Assembly: GCF_000657795.2 (NCBI RefSeq)
Contig: NZ_JHEP02000017.1
Coordinates: 1-64,000, forward strand
Reading direction: 5' to 3'
Origin: Bordetella pseudohinzii
GTDB lineage: Bacteria > Pseudomonadota > Gammaproteobacteria > Burkholderiales > Burkholderiaceae_B
Length of the DNA stretch: 64,000 bases
Part shown: positions 8,683-17,568 of the stretch, one piece after another
Position numbering within the stretch: the stretch's first letter is position 1
How the letters are laid out: the number at the start of each line of letters is the position of its first letter
Made by a program: the position numbers and the translations under genes
Notes under the pieces: model-generated
Told to the model about the DNA's origin: nothing
What the model saw: the letters and a program-made list of their open reading frames with translations, nothing else
The model's database searches: none

Positions 8683-9480
8683 ATGAATTCCCCGATCGAC
8701 CCCGCCATCGTGATGCCCGACGTCCAGAGTTCGGCGGACACGCGCCATATCCCGATTCAACGTGTGGGTATCCGCGGCGTGCGCCACCCGATGCTGGTCG
8801 TGGCCGGCGATGGCTCGGCCCAGCCCACGGTGGCCAACTGGACGCTGACGGTCGCGCTGCCCGCCGAAGAAAAGGGGACGCATATGTCCCGATTCGTGGC
8901 GCTGCTGGAGCAATATCGCAGCACGCCCATGACGCCGGCCCTGTTCGCGCAGATGGCGCGCGACATGCTGCCGCTGCTGCATGCCGAGCGTGGCGACCTG
9001 ACCGCCTCCTTCCCGTATTTCATCAACAAATCCGCCCCGGTCTCCGGCGTGCAGAGCCTGCTGGATTACGAAGTCACCTGGACGGCGCGCGCCGCCGGCG
9101 ACCAGGTCGAGTTCGAGCTGCGCGTGCTGGTGCCCGTGACCAGCCTGTGCCCGTGTTCCAAGGCCATCTCCGAGTACGGCGCGCATAATCAGCGCTCGCA
9201 CGTGACGGTGTCGGCCATCCTGGAGGGCGAGGTGGCCATGGATGCCATCATCCGCCTGGTCGAGGACGAGGGCTCCTGCGAGCTGTGGGGCCTGCTCAAG
9301 CGTCCGGACGAAAAATACGTCACCGAGCGCGCCTACGACAATCCCAAGTTCGTCGAAGACCTGGTGCGCGACGTGGCCGCCCGCCTGAAGGCCCACCCCT
9401 CGGTGGCGCGCTTCTGTGTCGAGGCCGAGAACTTCGAGTCCATCCACAACCATTCGGCCTATGCCGTGGTCGAGGGCTGA
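8683..9480 (+). CDS. folE2: GTP cyclohydrolase type IB
   Basis: This 265-residue protein is FolE2, the GTP cyclohydrolase I isozyme that makes 7,8-dihydroneopterin triphosphate for folate (and queuosine) synthesis. The signature around the catalytic cysteine is present ([20 protein letters not shown], about residues 151-170), as are the N-terminal VGIRGVRHP and a C-terminal [13 protein letters not shown] block. FolE2 tolerates metals other than zinc, so some bacteria induce it under zinc limitation. I see no clear Zur site in the 160-bp upstream region. A strong hairpin terminator follows. Confidence 0.94.
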   Translation: MNSPIDPAIVMPDVQSSADTRHIPIQRVGIRGVRHPMLVVAGDGSAQPTVANWTLTVALPAEEKGTHMSRFVALLEQYRSTPMTPALFAQMARDMLPLLHAERGDLTASFPYFINKSAPVSGVQSLLDYEVTWTARAAGDQVEFELRVLVPVTSLCPCSKAISEYGAHNQRSHVTVSAILEGEVAMDAIIRLVEDEGSCELWGLLKRPDEKYVTERAYDNPKFVEDLVRDVAARLKAHPSVARFCVEAENFESIHNHSAYAVVEG

Positions 9481-9521
9481 GTCCCGCGCCGGCAGGTCCG
9501 GGCGCAGACGCCCGGAGGCAG

Positions 9522-9549
9522 CGGCCGCGTGGTTTCACGCGGCCGTTTT
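9522..9549 (+). terminator. Terminator of folE2
   Basis: The stem CGGCCGCGTG-GTTT-CACGCGGCCG is followed by TTTTA, about 40 bases after the folE2 stop. Confidence 0.8.
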
Positions 9550-9612
9550 ACATTTTATATGTCCCCAAATATATGCCCGAGCCGGCGGCGGGGCGGGGCC
9601 GGATGATAGCGC

Positions 9613-9641
9613 TTGCATCTGTCCGCCCCATGGGCGATAAT
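9613..9641 (+). promoter_or_regulatory. Sigma70 promoter of the rpsF operon
   Basis: TTGCAT (9613-9618) and GATAAT (9636-9641) are separated by exactly 17 bases, about 90 bp upstream of the rpsF start. That leaves a leader that could bind ribosomal proteins for autogenous control. Assigned by sequence match and position. Confidence 0.65.
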
Positions 9642-9733
9642 CGAGAGCTTTCTTGCTCGCTCCATTTCGATGGCGGGCTGACCCTTCTGCGGGTTTACAT
9701 GTTTCCCGCGAAGACATCCACAAGGAGTAATAC

Positions 9734-10108
9734 ATGCGCCACTACGAAGTAGTGTTCATCGTTCACCCCGATCAAAGCGAGCAAGTGCCCGCCATGGTCG
9801 AACGCTACCAATCGCTTGTCACCGGCCAAAGCGGCACGGTGCATCGCCTGGAAGACTGGGGTCGCCGCCAACTGGCCTACCCGATCCAGAAGCTGGTCAA
9901 GGCACACTATGTTTGCATGAACATCGAGTGCAACCAGGCTACCCTGGACGAGCTGGAGCATTCCTTCCGCTACAACGACGCCGTGCTGCGCCACCTGGTC
10001 ATCAAGACCAAGAAGGCCCCCGCTGGCGCCTCGATCATGATGAAGTCGGTCGAGCGTGAAGAAGCCCGCAAGGCGTCGGCTGAAGCCGCCGCTGTCCAGG
10101 CTGAGTAA
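9734..10108 (+). CDS. rpsF: 30S ribosomal protein S6
   Basis: This 124-residue protein has the S6 fold signature: [17 protein letters not shown] at the N-terminus, then [13 protein letters not shown]-like and LAYPI blocks. S6 pairs with S18 on the platform of the small subunit. A clear AAGGAG site precedes the ATG. It heads the rpsF-priB-rpsR-rplI operon, and the S6-S18 pair encoded here commonly represses its own operon by binding the mRNA leader. Confidence 0.97.
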   Translation: MRHYEVVFIVHPDQSEQVPAMVERYQSLVTGQSGTVHRLEDWGRRQLAYPIQKLVKAHYVCMNIECNQATLDELEHSFRYNDAVLRHLVIKTKKAPAGASIMMKSVEREEARKASAEAAAVQAE

Positions 10109-10183
10109 ACGTCGGTACAGAATCGCAGGGCCGGTTAGGCAGTAACCGGCAAGCGATACAAGCAGGCGACATCGCCCAGCCCC

Positions 10184-10507
10184 ATGAATCAACTGCAACT
10201 CAGCGTCCGTGTTCTTGAATGCGAGCCGCTGCGCCATACTCCGGCAGGAGTGGCGGCCCTGGAGATGCTCCTGGGCCATGAGTCCGAAGTCACCGAGGCG
10301 GGACATCCGCGCCGGGTTGAACTGACGATACACGCGGTTGCCCTGGGGGATCTGGCGCAGATGTTGGCAGGCGTCGCACTGGGGACCGAGATGCAGGTGG
10401 AGGGCTTTCTGGCCCCGGCCCGCAAAGACTCGGTCAAGCTGAAGCTGCATTTGCAGCGCGCCCGTAAAACGGGCGGCAGCGCCGGTGCCGATCCCATGCT
10501 TGCTTGA
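10184..10507 (+). CDS. priB: Primosomal replication protein N
   Basis: This 107-residue single-domain OB-fold protein lies in the conserved slot between rpsF and rpsR. PriB binds single-stranded DNA and bridges PriA and DnaT when stalled forks restart. The sequence fits the family ([36 protein letters not shown]; a [20 protein letters not shown] block). Identification rests on both sequence and operon position. Confidence 0.92.
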   Translation: MNQLQLSVRVLECEPLRHTPAGVAALEMLLGHESEVTEAGHPRRVELTIHAVALGDLAQMLAGVALGTEMQVEGFLAPARKDSVKLKLHLQRARKTGGSAGADPMLA

Positions 10508-10590
10508 GTCGCTTGGCGCTGGCCCGGCACGGATTACGGCGACAAGATCCATGGCTGGATCTGTCCCAAACAAACTAAGAGGCACATATC

Positions 10591-10863
10591 ATGGCTTTCT
10601 TCGGAAAACGCAAAGAAAAACGCAAGTTCACCCAGCAGAACCCGCTGTTCAAGCGCCGCAAGTTCTGCCGCTTCACCGCTGCCGGCGTTGAAGAGATCGA
10701 CTACAAGGATCTCGACACCCTGCGCGACTTCGTGCAAGAAAACGGCAAGATCATTCCGGCTCGTTTGACCGGCACCCGGGCAATCTACCAGCGTCAGCTG
10801 GACACCGCCATCAAGCGCGCGCGCTTCCTGGCCCTGTTGCCCTACACCGACAACCACAACTAA
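10591..10863 (+). CDS. rpsR: 30S ribosomal protein S18
   Basis: This 90-residue basic protein matches S18 throughout ([20 protein letters not shown], then a C-terminal TDNHN tail; [10 protein letters not shown]). It forms a heterodimer with S6 on the small-subunit platform. It has its own SD-like AGAGGCA before the ATG and is followed after 14 bp by rplI. Confidence 0.97.
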   Translation: MAFFGKRKEKRKFTQQNPLFKRRKFCRFTAAGVEEIDYKDLDTLRDFVQENGKIIPARLTGTRAIYQRQLDTAIKRARFLALLPYTDNHN

Positions 10864-10877
10864 TCCGGGGCAACGTC

Positions 10878-11333
10878 ATGCAAGTTATCCTGCTCGAAAA
10901 AGTCGTCAACCTGGGCAACCTCGGTGAAGTCGTGCGTGTGCGTGATGGCTACGCCCGCAACTTCCTGATCCCCCAGAAGAAGGCCCGCCGCGCCACCGAA
11001 GCCGCTCTGCAAGAGTTCGAGGCCCGCCGCGCCGAACTGGAAAAAGTCCAGGCCGAGAAGCTGGCCGTCGCCCAGGCGCTGGGCGAGCGTCTGAACGGCT
11101 ACCAGCTGAAGATCGCCCAGAAGGCCGGCGTCGACGGCCGTCTGTTCGGTTCGGTCACCAACGCCGACATCGCCGCGGGCCTGCGCGCCGCCGGCTTCGA
11201 CGGTGTTGAAAAGGCTCAGGTCCGCCTGCCCAACGGCCAGCTCAAGGCCGTCGGCGAGTACCCGGTCCAGGTCGCCCTGCACGCTGACGTGCTGGTCGAT
11301 GTGACCATCCTCGTCGAAGGCGAGATGAACTGA
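10878..11333 (+). CDS. rplI: 50S ribosomal protein L9
   Basis: This 151-residue protein has the L9 plan. A small N-terminal RNA-binding domain ([32 protein letters not shown]) is joined by a long helix (about residues 45-75) to a C-terminal domain ([16 protein letters not shown]). L9 binds 23S rRNA near the L1 stalk. It is the last gene before a strong terminator. Confidence 0.97.
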   Translation: MQVILLEKVVNLGNLGEVVRVRDGYARNFLIPQKKARRATEAALQEFEARRAELEKVQAEKLAVAQALGERLNGYQLKIAQKAGVDGRLFGSVTNADIAAGLRAAGFDGVEKAQVRLPNGQLKAVGEYPVQVALHADVLVDVTILVEGEMN

Positions 11334-11356
11334 TCGGTCCACCCGCATCGGTCCAA

Positions 11357-11388
11357 AGAAAAAGCCGGCCTGGTGCCGGCTTTTTTCT
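11357..11388 (+). terminator. Terminator of the rpsF-rplI operon
   Basis: GAAAAAGCCGGC-CTGGT-GCCGGCTTTTTTC, a strong stem with a T tail, 24 bases after the rplI stop. Confidence 0.9.
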
Positions 11389-11449
11389 TGATACGCTTTG
11401 ATATTGTCCCCCGCGGCCTTGCGCCGTCCGAGCCTTCTTGAGGAATTGC

Positions 11450-12286
11450 GTGACACAGACGCCGTTACATCACAATGCGCCGCCCGGCCTGCGCGCCTGG
11501 CTGGACAGCCCCGAGGCGGAGGCAGTGACATCGGTGAAGGAAGTCGTCGTCGACGGCGAGCGTTGCGTCATCAAGCGGCGCAAACCCGGCCTGAGCCGCG
11601 GCATCAGCTATGTGCTGCGCTATCTGCGCGCCCTGATGCTGGCCATAGGCTGCAAGCTGACCCTGGGCGAGTTTCCGCGCCCCAGCGTGCTGCTGCGCAA
11701 TGGCCTGGCCTATGAGGCTGAACGCTTGCGGCGGCTGCTGCAGGCAGGCTGCCGCGTGCCCGAAGTGTGGTGGCAGCAGCCCGGACTGGTGGTGCTGGAG
11801 CATGTGGGCGATGACCTGCCTTACTTCCTGCGCCGCGCCGACGATGCGCATCGCCTGGAACTGATCCGCATGCTGGCCGACGACCTGGCCGCCTTTCACC
11901 GGCGCGGGCTGTGGCATGGCGGCGCCCAGGTGCGCAACGTCACGCTACGCGATGATGGGCAGCTCTGGCGCATCGATTTCGAGGAGAACATCGGCGCGGC
12001 CCTGTCCCTGCCGCTGGCCCAGGCCTACGATGTGTTCCAGACCCTGAGCTCGGTCGTGTCCCTGAGCAAAATACCGCGCGAACATATCCCACTCATAGGT
12101 AAACTGATCCTAGAGACTTATTTCGAGGCCAACCCCGACCCGGCCGTGCGCGCCGCGCTCAAGCGCCTGGCCCGCCCGATCTGCGGCCTGGCCCGTATCC
12201 TCAAACCCCTGGCCGGCCAACTGCCGTGGCGCGATGTGCGCACCTTCTTCCAGGTCAGTGACACCCTGAGGTCAGTATTGCAATGA
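11450..12286 (+). CDS. Small protein-kinase-like protein (BUD32/RIO/InaA-like fold)
   Basis: This protein of about 278 residues has kinase-fold marks. VIKRRKPG supplies a likely ATP lysine. WHGGAQVRNVTLRDDG resembles the HGxxxxxN catalytic loop of lipopolysaccharide-kinase/RIO-type proteins. RIDFEEN stands in the metal-binding DFG position. The GTG at 11450 is chosen because a GAGG site lies 7 bases upstream; a TTG at 11438 is the alternative. The stop overlaps the dnaB start by 4 bp (ATGA), so translation is probably coupled. Its substrate is unknown. The homology is readable but remote, so activity should be treated as unproven. Confidence 0.7.
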   Translation: MTQTPLHHNAPPGLRAWLDSPEAEAVTSVKEVVVDGERCVIKRRKPGLSRGISYVLRYLRALMLAIGCKLTLGEFPRPSVLLRNGLAYEAERLRRLLQAGCRVPEVWWQQPGLVVLEHVGDDLPYFLRRADDAHRLELIRMLADDLAAFHRRGLWHGGAQVRNVTLRDDGQLWRIDFEENIGAALSLPLAQAYDVFQTLSSVVSLSKIPREHIPLIGKLILETYFEANPDPAVRAALKRLARPICGLARILKPLAGQLPWRDVRTFFQVSDTLRSVLQ

Positions 12287-13656
12287 ACACTCCCGCCGAT
12301 TCCCAACTTGAATACCTGCGGGTCCCGCCGCATTCCATCGAGGCCGAGCAATCGGTGCTTGGCGGCCTGCTGCTGGATAACGGAGCCTGGGATCGCATTG
12401 CCGATGTGTTGGCCGAAGAAGACTTCTACCGGCACGATCACCGCCTGATCTGGCAGCACATCGCGCGTCTGATCGGGCTGGCGCGGCCGGCCGACGTGAT
12501 CACGGTCAATGAGTCCCTGGTGGTCGCCGGCAAATCCGAGGACGTCGGCGGGCTGGCCTACCTGAATGCCCTGGCGCACAACACGCCGTCGGCGGCCAAT
12601 ATCCGCCGCTACGCCGAGATCGTGGCCGAGCGCGCCACCTTGCGCAAGCTGGTCACCATCGCCGATGAAATCTCGGCCGCCGCCATGAGCCCGCAAGGCA
12701 AGGAGGCGCGCCAGCTGCTGGACGAGGCCGAGTCCAAGGTCTTCAAGATCGCCCAGGAGGGCGCGCGCGGCTCGGGCGGCTTCCAGGAGATCCAGCCCCT
12801 GCTCACGCAGGTGGTCGAGCGCATCGACGAGCTCTATCACCGCGATAGCGAATCGGATGTCACCGGGGTGCCCACGGGCTTTACCGACCTGGACAAGATG
12901 ACATCCGGCCTGCAGCCGGGCGACCTGGTCATCGTGGCCGGCCGTCCGTCCATGGGCAAGACCTCCTTCTCGATGAATATCGGCGAACACGTCGCCATCG
13001 AGCAGGGCCTGCCCGTGGCGGTGTTCTCCATGGAAATGGGCGCGGTGCAGCTGGCCATGCGTATGCTGGGTTCGGTCGGCATGCTGGACCAGCACCGCAT
13101 GCGCACCGGCAAGCTCATCGCCGAAGACTGGCCGCGCGTCACCCATGCCGTGCAGCTCATGCAGGACGCCCAGGTCTATATCGACGAAACCCCGGCGCTG
13201 TCGGCCATGGAAGTGCGGGCCCGGGCCCGGCGCCTGGCGCGCCAGTGCGGCCAGCTCGGCCTGATCATCATCGACTATATCCAGCTGATGTCGGCCAGTT
13301 CCGCGGGCGAGAACCGCGCGACCGAGGTCTCGGAAATCAGCCGCTCGCTCAAGGGCCTGGCCAAGGAGCTGAACTGCCCGCTGATTGCCCTGTCGCAGCT
13401 CAATCGCAGCCTGGAGCAGCGTCCCAACAAGCGGCCCGTGATGAGCGATCTGCGTGAATCGGGCGCCATCGAACAGGACGCCGACGTGATCCTCTTCATC
13501 TACCGCGACGAGGTCTACAACCCCGATTCTCCCGACAAGGGCACGGCCGAGATCATCATCGGCAAACAGCGTAACGGCCCCATCGGCACGGTGCGCCTGA
13601 CCTTCCAGGGCATGAGCACGCGCTTTCTCAATTTCACCTCCGCGCCGCAGTACTGA
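12283..13656 (+). CDS. dnaB: Replicative DNA helicase DnaB
   Basis: This 457-residue protein is the hexameric helicase that unwinds DNA at the replication fork. The N-terminal helical domain has PPHSIEAEQSVLGGLLLDN. The RecA-like domain has Walker A GRPSMGKTSFSMNIGEHV (about residues 223-240), Walker B LIIIDYIQLM, and the downstream QLNRSLEQRPNKRP and DLRESGAIEQDADVI motifs. There is no intein. The gene is translationally coupled to the upstream kinase-like gene. Confidence 0.97.
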   Translation: MNTPADSQLEYLRVPPHSIEAEQSVLGGLLLDNGAWDRIADVLAEEDFYRHDHRLIWQHIARLIGLARPADVITVNESLVVAGKSEDVGGLAYLNALAHNTPSAANIRRYAEIVAERATLRKLVTIADEISAAAMSPQGKEARQLLDEAESKVFKIAQEGARGSGGFQEIQPLLTQVVERIDELYHRDSESDVTGVPTGFTDLDKMTSGLQPGDLVIVAGRPSMGKTSFSMNIGEHVAIEQGLPVAVFSMEMGAVQLAMRMLGSVGMLDQHRMRTGKLIAEDWPRVTHAVQLMQDAQVYIDETPALSAMEVRARARRLARQCGQLGLIIIDYIQLMSASSAGENRATEVSEISRSLKGLAKELNCPLIALSQLNRSLEQRPNKRPVMSDLRESGAIEQDADVILFIYRDEVYNPDSPDKGTAEIIIGKQRNGPIGTVRLTFQGMSTRFLNFTSAPQY

Positions 13657-13667
13657 GGCGGCTCGAC

Positions 13668-13698
13668 AAAAAAGCCCAGGCCATGGCCTGGGCTTTTT
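13668..13698. terminator. Bidirectional terminator between dnaB and the SBF transporter
   Basis: AAAAAAGCCCAGGCC-AT-GGCCTGGGCTTTTT works in both directions and separates the convergent dnaB and transporter genes. Confidence 0.88.
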
Positions 13699-13713
13699 CA
13701 TGGGCGGGGGGCC

Positions 13714-14673
13714 TTATGCTTCGGGGCGGCGCGCATAGCGGGCGGCCAGCACCGCGCAGACCATGAGCTGGATCTGGTGAAACAGCATCAGGGGCAGCAC
13801 GATGGCGCCCACGGCCTGGCCGGCGAAGATGACCTGGGCCATGGGGATGCCGCTGGCCAGGCTCTTTTTCGAGCCGCAGAACAGCAGCGTGATGCGGTCT
13901 TCGATATTGAACTTGAACACCTTGCCCAGCAGCAGCGAGGCGCCCAGGGCCAGCGCCAGGATGATGCCGCAGGCCGCCACCAGGCCCAGCAGCGCGGGCG
14001 CCGGGGTGTTATGCCACAGCCCTTCATTGACCGCCTCGGAAAAGGCCGTGTAGACCACCAGCAGGATGGAGCCCTGGTCGACCCACTTGAGCATGGCCTT
14101 GCGCTTGTGCACCCAGGCGCCTATCCAGGGGCGCAGCAGCTGGCCCAGCACAAAGGGCAGCAGCAGCTGCAGCATGATCTTGCCCACCGCGTCGAAGGAG
14201 ATGGGCGCCGCGGCCGCGCTGGCCAGGACCGTGCCCACCAGCAGCGGCGTGAGGAAAATGCCCAGCAGGCTGGAGGCCGAGGCGCTGCACACGGCGGCGG
14301 GGACATTGCCGCGCGCCATCGAGGTAAAGGCGATGGCCGACTGCACCGTGGCGGGCAGGCAGCACAGAAAGAGGATGCCCAGGTAGAGCTCAGGGGTGAC
14401 CAGCGGTTCGAGCACCGGCTTGAGGATCACGCCCAGCAAGGGAAAGATCAGGAAGGTCGCCGAGAAAATCGTCAGGTGCAAGCGCCAGTGCGTGACGCCG
14501 GCCACGATGGCGTCGCGCGACAGGCGGGCGCCATGGAGAAAAAAGAGCAGGGCGACGGCAATATTGGTGATCCACCCGAAAATCTCGATACCCTGGCCAT
14601 GAGCGGGCAAAAGACTTGCAATGATGACGGTCGTGATCAGCAGCAGCGTAAAGCGATCGGGCAGGAAGCGCAT
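13714..14673 (-). CDS. Bile acid:sodium symporter-like transporter (YfeH family)
   Basis: This 319-residue, very hydrophobic protein has about ten predicted membrane segments. The start MRFLPDRFTLLLITTVIIAS, the internal LGILFLCCLPATVQSAIAFT and the late GSKKSLASGIPMA block are typical of the SBF-like (YfeH) branch of the bile acid:sodium symporter superfamily. The natural substrate of this branch is not settled; sodium-coupled uptake of an organic anion is the usual guess. It stands alone, convergent with dnaB. Confidence 0.82.
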   Translation of the reverse strand: MRFLPDRFTLLLITTVIIASLLPAHGQGIEIFGWITNIAVALLFFLHGARLSRDAIVAGVTHWRLHLTIFSATFLIFPLLGVILKPVLEPLVTPELYLGILFLCCLPATVQSAIAFTSMARGNVPAAVCSASASSLLGIFLTPLLVGTVLASAAAAPISFDAVGKIMLQLLLPFVLGQLLRPWIGAWVHKRKAMLKWVDQGSILLVVYTAFSEAVNEGLWHNTPAPALLGLVAACGIILALALGASLLLGKVFKFNIEDRITLLFCGSKKSLASGIPMAQVIFAGQAVGAIVLPLMLFHQIQLMVCAVLAARYARRPEA

Positions 14674-14760
14674 AGATAGGATAGAGGTGGAAACAGGACA
14701 GCGCCGCTATTGTAGTCGGACTGGATCCAGTTTTCCGGCCGCCACCCGGTCAGCTTTCCG

Positions 14761-15738
14761 TCAGCCGGGTGTCATGGCCAGCGCGAGGTCGAAGGCCACG
14801 AGCAGCGAGCTGGCGTCGGCCACGCCTTGCCCGGCGATATCGTAGGCCGTGCCGTGGTCGACGCTGGTGCGCACGAAGGGCAGGCCGACCGTCACGTTCA
14901 CGCCGTGATCGATGCCCAGGTATTTGACCGGGATCAGCCCCTGGTCGTGATACTGCGCCACGACGATATCGAACTCGCCGCGCCGCGCGCGCATGAAGAT
15001 GGTGTCGCCCGGCCAGGGGCCGCTGGCGTCTATGCCTTCGGCGCGCGCCTCGGCGATGGCCGGCGCGATCGCATCGATGTCCTCGCGGCCGAACTTGCCG
15101 TCTTCGCCGGCATGCGGGTTCAAACCCGCCACGGCGATGCGCGGCCGCGCGATGCCCATCTGGCGACAGGCGCGCTCGGCCAGCCGGATGGCGCGCAGCT
15201 CGGCCTGGCGCGTGATGCGCGCCGGCACCTCGGCCAGCGCGACATGGATGGTCACCAGCAGCACGCGCAACTCATCGTTGGCCAGCATCATGGCGTAGTG
15301 CTCGGTGCCGGAGCGCTCGGCCAGGATTTCGGTATGCCCGGGCTGGTCGATGCCGGCCAGGTGCATGGCGTGTTTGTTCAGGGGCGCGGTGACGATGGCG
15401 CGGATCTCGCCGGCCATGGCGGCGTCGATGGCCCGGCAGAGATAGTCATAGGCGCCCTGGCCGGCCTCGGCGCTCACGCCGCCCATGGGCAGGCTGGCGG
15501 GCAGGGCCGCGCCGGCCTGCACCACCTCGATGACATCGGCCCCGCCTCGGGCTTGGCGCGGCGAGGCGATGACGCGCACCTCCAGGCGCGCGCCCAGCTG
15601 CCGCACGGCGCGCCGCAGCGCGCCCGCGTCGCCGAACACGATGGCGGGCGCCTTCAGTCCGTGGGCAAAGGCTTTGACGATGATTTCCGGGCCGATGCCG
15701 GCGGCATCGCCCAGGGTGAAGCCGACTGGGGTATTCAT
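14761..15738 (-). CDS. pdxA: 4-hydroxythreonine-4-phosphate dehydrogenase
   Basis: This 325-residue protein matches PdxA, which oxidises 4-phosphohydroxy-L-threonine in the DXP-dependent pyridoxal phosphate pathway. The GDAAGIGPE start (GDPAGIGPE in most homologues) is present. So are the metal-binding histidines in KHAMHLAGIDQPGHTE, GLNPHAGEDG and YHDQGLIPVKYLGID. The C-terminal VRTSVDHGTAYDIAGQG block is canonical. A PdxA2-type side branch acting on other acids cannot be excluded. It lies just downstream of the PIN/PhoH gene on the same strand, but a terminator intervenes. Confidence 0.9.
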   Translation of the reverse strand: MNTPVGFTLGDAAGIGPEIIVKAFAHGLKAPAIVFGDAGALRRAVRQLGARLEVRVIASPRQARGGADVIEVVQAGAALPASLPMGGVSAEAGQGAYDYLCRAIDAAMAGEIRAIVTAPLNKHAMHLAGIDQPGHTEILAERSGTEHYAMMLANDELRVLLVTIHVALAEVPARITRQAELRAIRLAERACRQMGIARPRIAVAGLNPHAGEDGKFGREDIDAIAPAIAEARAEGIDASGPWPGDTIFMRARRGEFDIVVAQYHDQGLIPVKYLGIDHGVNVTVGLPFVRTSVDHGTAYDIAGQGVADASSLLVAFDLALAMTPG

Positions 15739-15810
15739 GAGTCAGGTGCGAGGAAAACGGCCAGGCCTTCATGCTACACCCCGGCGCCGCGCAAGGGCGG
15801 GCCCGGAAAG

Positions 15811-15836
15811 AAAAAGGCCCCGCGCGAGGCGGGGCC
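15811..15836 (-). terminator. Terminator of the PIN/PhoH gene
   Basis: On the minus strand GGCCCCGC-CTCGC-GCGGGGCC is followed by five T. It starts 16 bases past the stop of the PhoH-like gene. Confidence 0.85.
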
Positions 15837-15851
15837 GGGAGGCGGCCGGGC

Positions 15852-17519
15852 TCAGAGCACGTCGCCGGCGTAGTCGGCCAGCCGTGAGCGCTCGCCGCGC
15901 TGCAGCGTGACGTGGCCCGCATGCGGCCAGCCCTTGAAGCGGTCGACCACGAAGGTCAGGCCGGAGCTGCCCTCGGTGAGGTAGGGCGTGTCGATCTGGG
16001 CGATATTGCCCAGGCAGACCACCTTGGTGCCGGGGCCGGCGCGGGTGACCAGCGTCTTCATCTGCTTGGGCGTCAGGTTCTGCGCCTCGTCGATGATGAG
16101 GTATTTGTTCAGGAAGGTGCGCCCGCGCATGAAGTTGAGCGACTTGACCTTGATCCGGGAGCGGATGAGGTCCATGGTCGCGGCGCGGCCCCAGTCGCCG
16201 CTGCCTTCGCCGTCGCCCATGTTGAGCACGTCGAGGTTGTCCTCCAGCGCGCCCATCCAGGGCAGCATTTTTTCTTCTTCCGTGCCGGGCAGAAAGCCGA
16301 TGTCCTCGCCCACCGGGACCGTGACCCGCGTCATGATGATCTCGGTGTAGCGCTTGGTTTCCAGCACCTGGGTGATGCCGGCGGCCAGCGCCAGGAGGGT
16401 CTTGCCGGTGCCGGCCTGCCCGAGCAGCGACACGAAGTCGCATTCGGGATTCATCAGCAGGTTGAGGGCGAAATTCTGCTCGCGGTTGCGCGCCGTGATC
16501 CCCCAGACATTGTTCTTGCCATGGGTATAGTCGCGCAGCGTGGCCAGCACGGCCGTCTTGCCGCTGACTTCGCGCACCTGCGCATACAGCGGCATCTGGC
16601 CTTCGAAGTAGACAAACTGGTTGACGACGAACTGCGAGCACAGGGGGCCGCGGATGCGGTAGAAGGTCGTGCCGCCCTGTTGCCAGGATTCGACATCCTT
16701 GCCGTGGCGGTTCCAGAAGTCCTCGGGCAAGGGCATGACGCCCGAGTACATCAGGTCGGTGTCTTCGAGGACGTGGTCGTTGTAGTAGTCCTCGGCCGCC
16801 AGGCCCAGGGCCCGCGCCTTCAGGCGCATGTTGATGTCCTTGGACACCAGCACGACCTCGCGCTGCGGGTATTTTTCGGCCAGGGCGCGCACCACGCCCA
16901 GGATCTGGTTGTCGGCCTTGCCCATGGGCAGGTCCGAGGGCAGGGTGCTGTGGATGGCGGTGGTCTGCAACAGCAGCCGGCCGGTGGCTTCCTTGTTGCC
17001 GAGCTTGCTCAGGGCGATGCCCGCGTCGAGCTGCGTCGTGTCCTGCACCAGGGAATCCAGCGAACGGCTGACCTGGCGCGCGTTGCGCGCCACTTCAGAC
17101 ATGCCTTTCTTCTGATGGTCCAGCTCTTCCAGCGTCATCATGGGCAGGAAGATGTCGTGCTCTTCAAAGCGGAAGAGCGAGGACGGATCGTGCAGCAGGA
17201 CATTGGTGTCCAGCACGAAGAGCTTGCTGGCGCCGTCGGCGCCGGATTTGCCGGCGCGCTTGCCGGCGGTCTTGGCCGCGCGGGGCTGCGCGGCCGGTTT
17301 GCCGGCCGGCGCCGGTTTGCCGGCCGGCGCCGGCTTGCCGGGCGCGGCGGGCGCCTTGGCCAGCGGGACGCGCGCGATCACGGCGGGCTTGATCCCGTCG
17401 AGTTCCGGCTGCACCGGCGCGATGTCCTCGTCGTCCCTCGCGGACCGGGCCGCGGCGGCTTCGCCGCTGGGAAAACTGAGGATGGCTGCCGGCCGGGTAG
17501 GCATCTTCGGAAGCGGCAT
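15852..17519 (-). CDS. PIN domain / PhoH-like ATPase
   Basis: This 555-residue protein joins an N-terminal PIN nuclease domain (KLFVLDTNVLLHDPSSLFRF, about residues 102-121) to a C-terminal PhoH ATPase domain. The ATPase domain has Walker A GQAGTGKTLLALAAG and Walker B IIDEAQNLTPKQMKTL. Proteins of this architecture are thought to act as RNA helicase/ribonucleases. The ATG at 17519 is chosen because AGGAGA lies just upstream. Residues about 61-95 are a low-complexity Pro/Ala/Gly/Lys linker encoded by 18-bp tandem repeats. The upstream neighbour is bcp on the same strand. Confidence 0.9.
   Translation of the reverse strand: MPLPKMPTRPAAILSFPSGEAAAARSARDDEDIAPVQPELDGIKPAVIARVPLAKAPAAPGKPAPAGKPAPAGKPAAQPRAAKTAGKRAGKSGADGASKLFVLDTNVLLHDPSSLFRFEEHDIFLPMMTLEELDHQKKGMSEVARNARQVSRSLDSLVQDTTQLDAGIALSKLGNKEATGRLLLQTTAIHSTLPSDLPMGKADNQILGVVRALAEKYPQREVVLVSKDINMRLKARALGLAAEDYYNDHVLEDTDLMYSGVMPLPEDFWNRHGKDVESWQQGGTTFYRIRGPLCSQFVVNQFVYFEGQMPLYAQVREVSGKTAVLATLRDYTHGKNNVWGITARNREQNFALNLLMNPECDFVSLLGQAGTGKTLLALAAGITQVLETKRYTEIIMTRVTVPVGEDIGFLPGTEEEKMLPWMGALEDNLDVLNMGDGEGSGDWGRAATMDLIRSRIKVKSLNFMRGRTFLNKYLIIDEAQNLTPKQMKTLVTRAGPGTKVVCLGNIAQIDTPYLTEGSSGLTFVVDRFKGWPHAGHVTLQRGERSRLADYAGDVL
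17301..17336 (-). repeat. 18-bp tandem repeat inside the PIN/PhoH gene
   Basis: Two adjacent 18-bp units (17301-17318 and 17319-17336) differ at one base and encode PAPAGK-type repeats in the linker ahead of the PIN domain. Part of a further unit precedes them. Being in frame, copy-number changes would only lengthen or shorten the linker. Confidence 0.8.
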
Positions 17520-17568
17520 AAGGGTGTATCTCCTGTGTAAGCCGGTACCTGTAACGGTTGCCCGAAGG

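Noticed and set aside
17301-17336. CRISPR-like repeat array
   Set aside because: The repeats are adjacent 18-bp coding units without spacers.
15912-17540. 542-codon plus-strand frame opposite the PIN/PhoH gene
   Set aside because: Shadow of a well-supported gene, with no start signal or homology.
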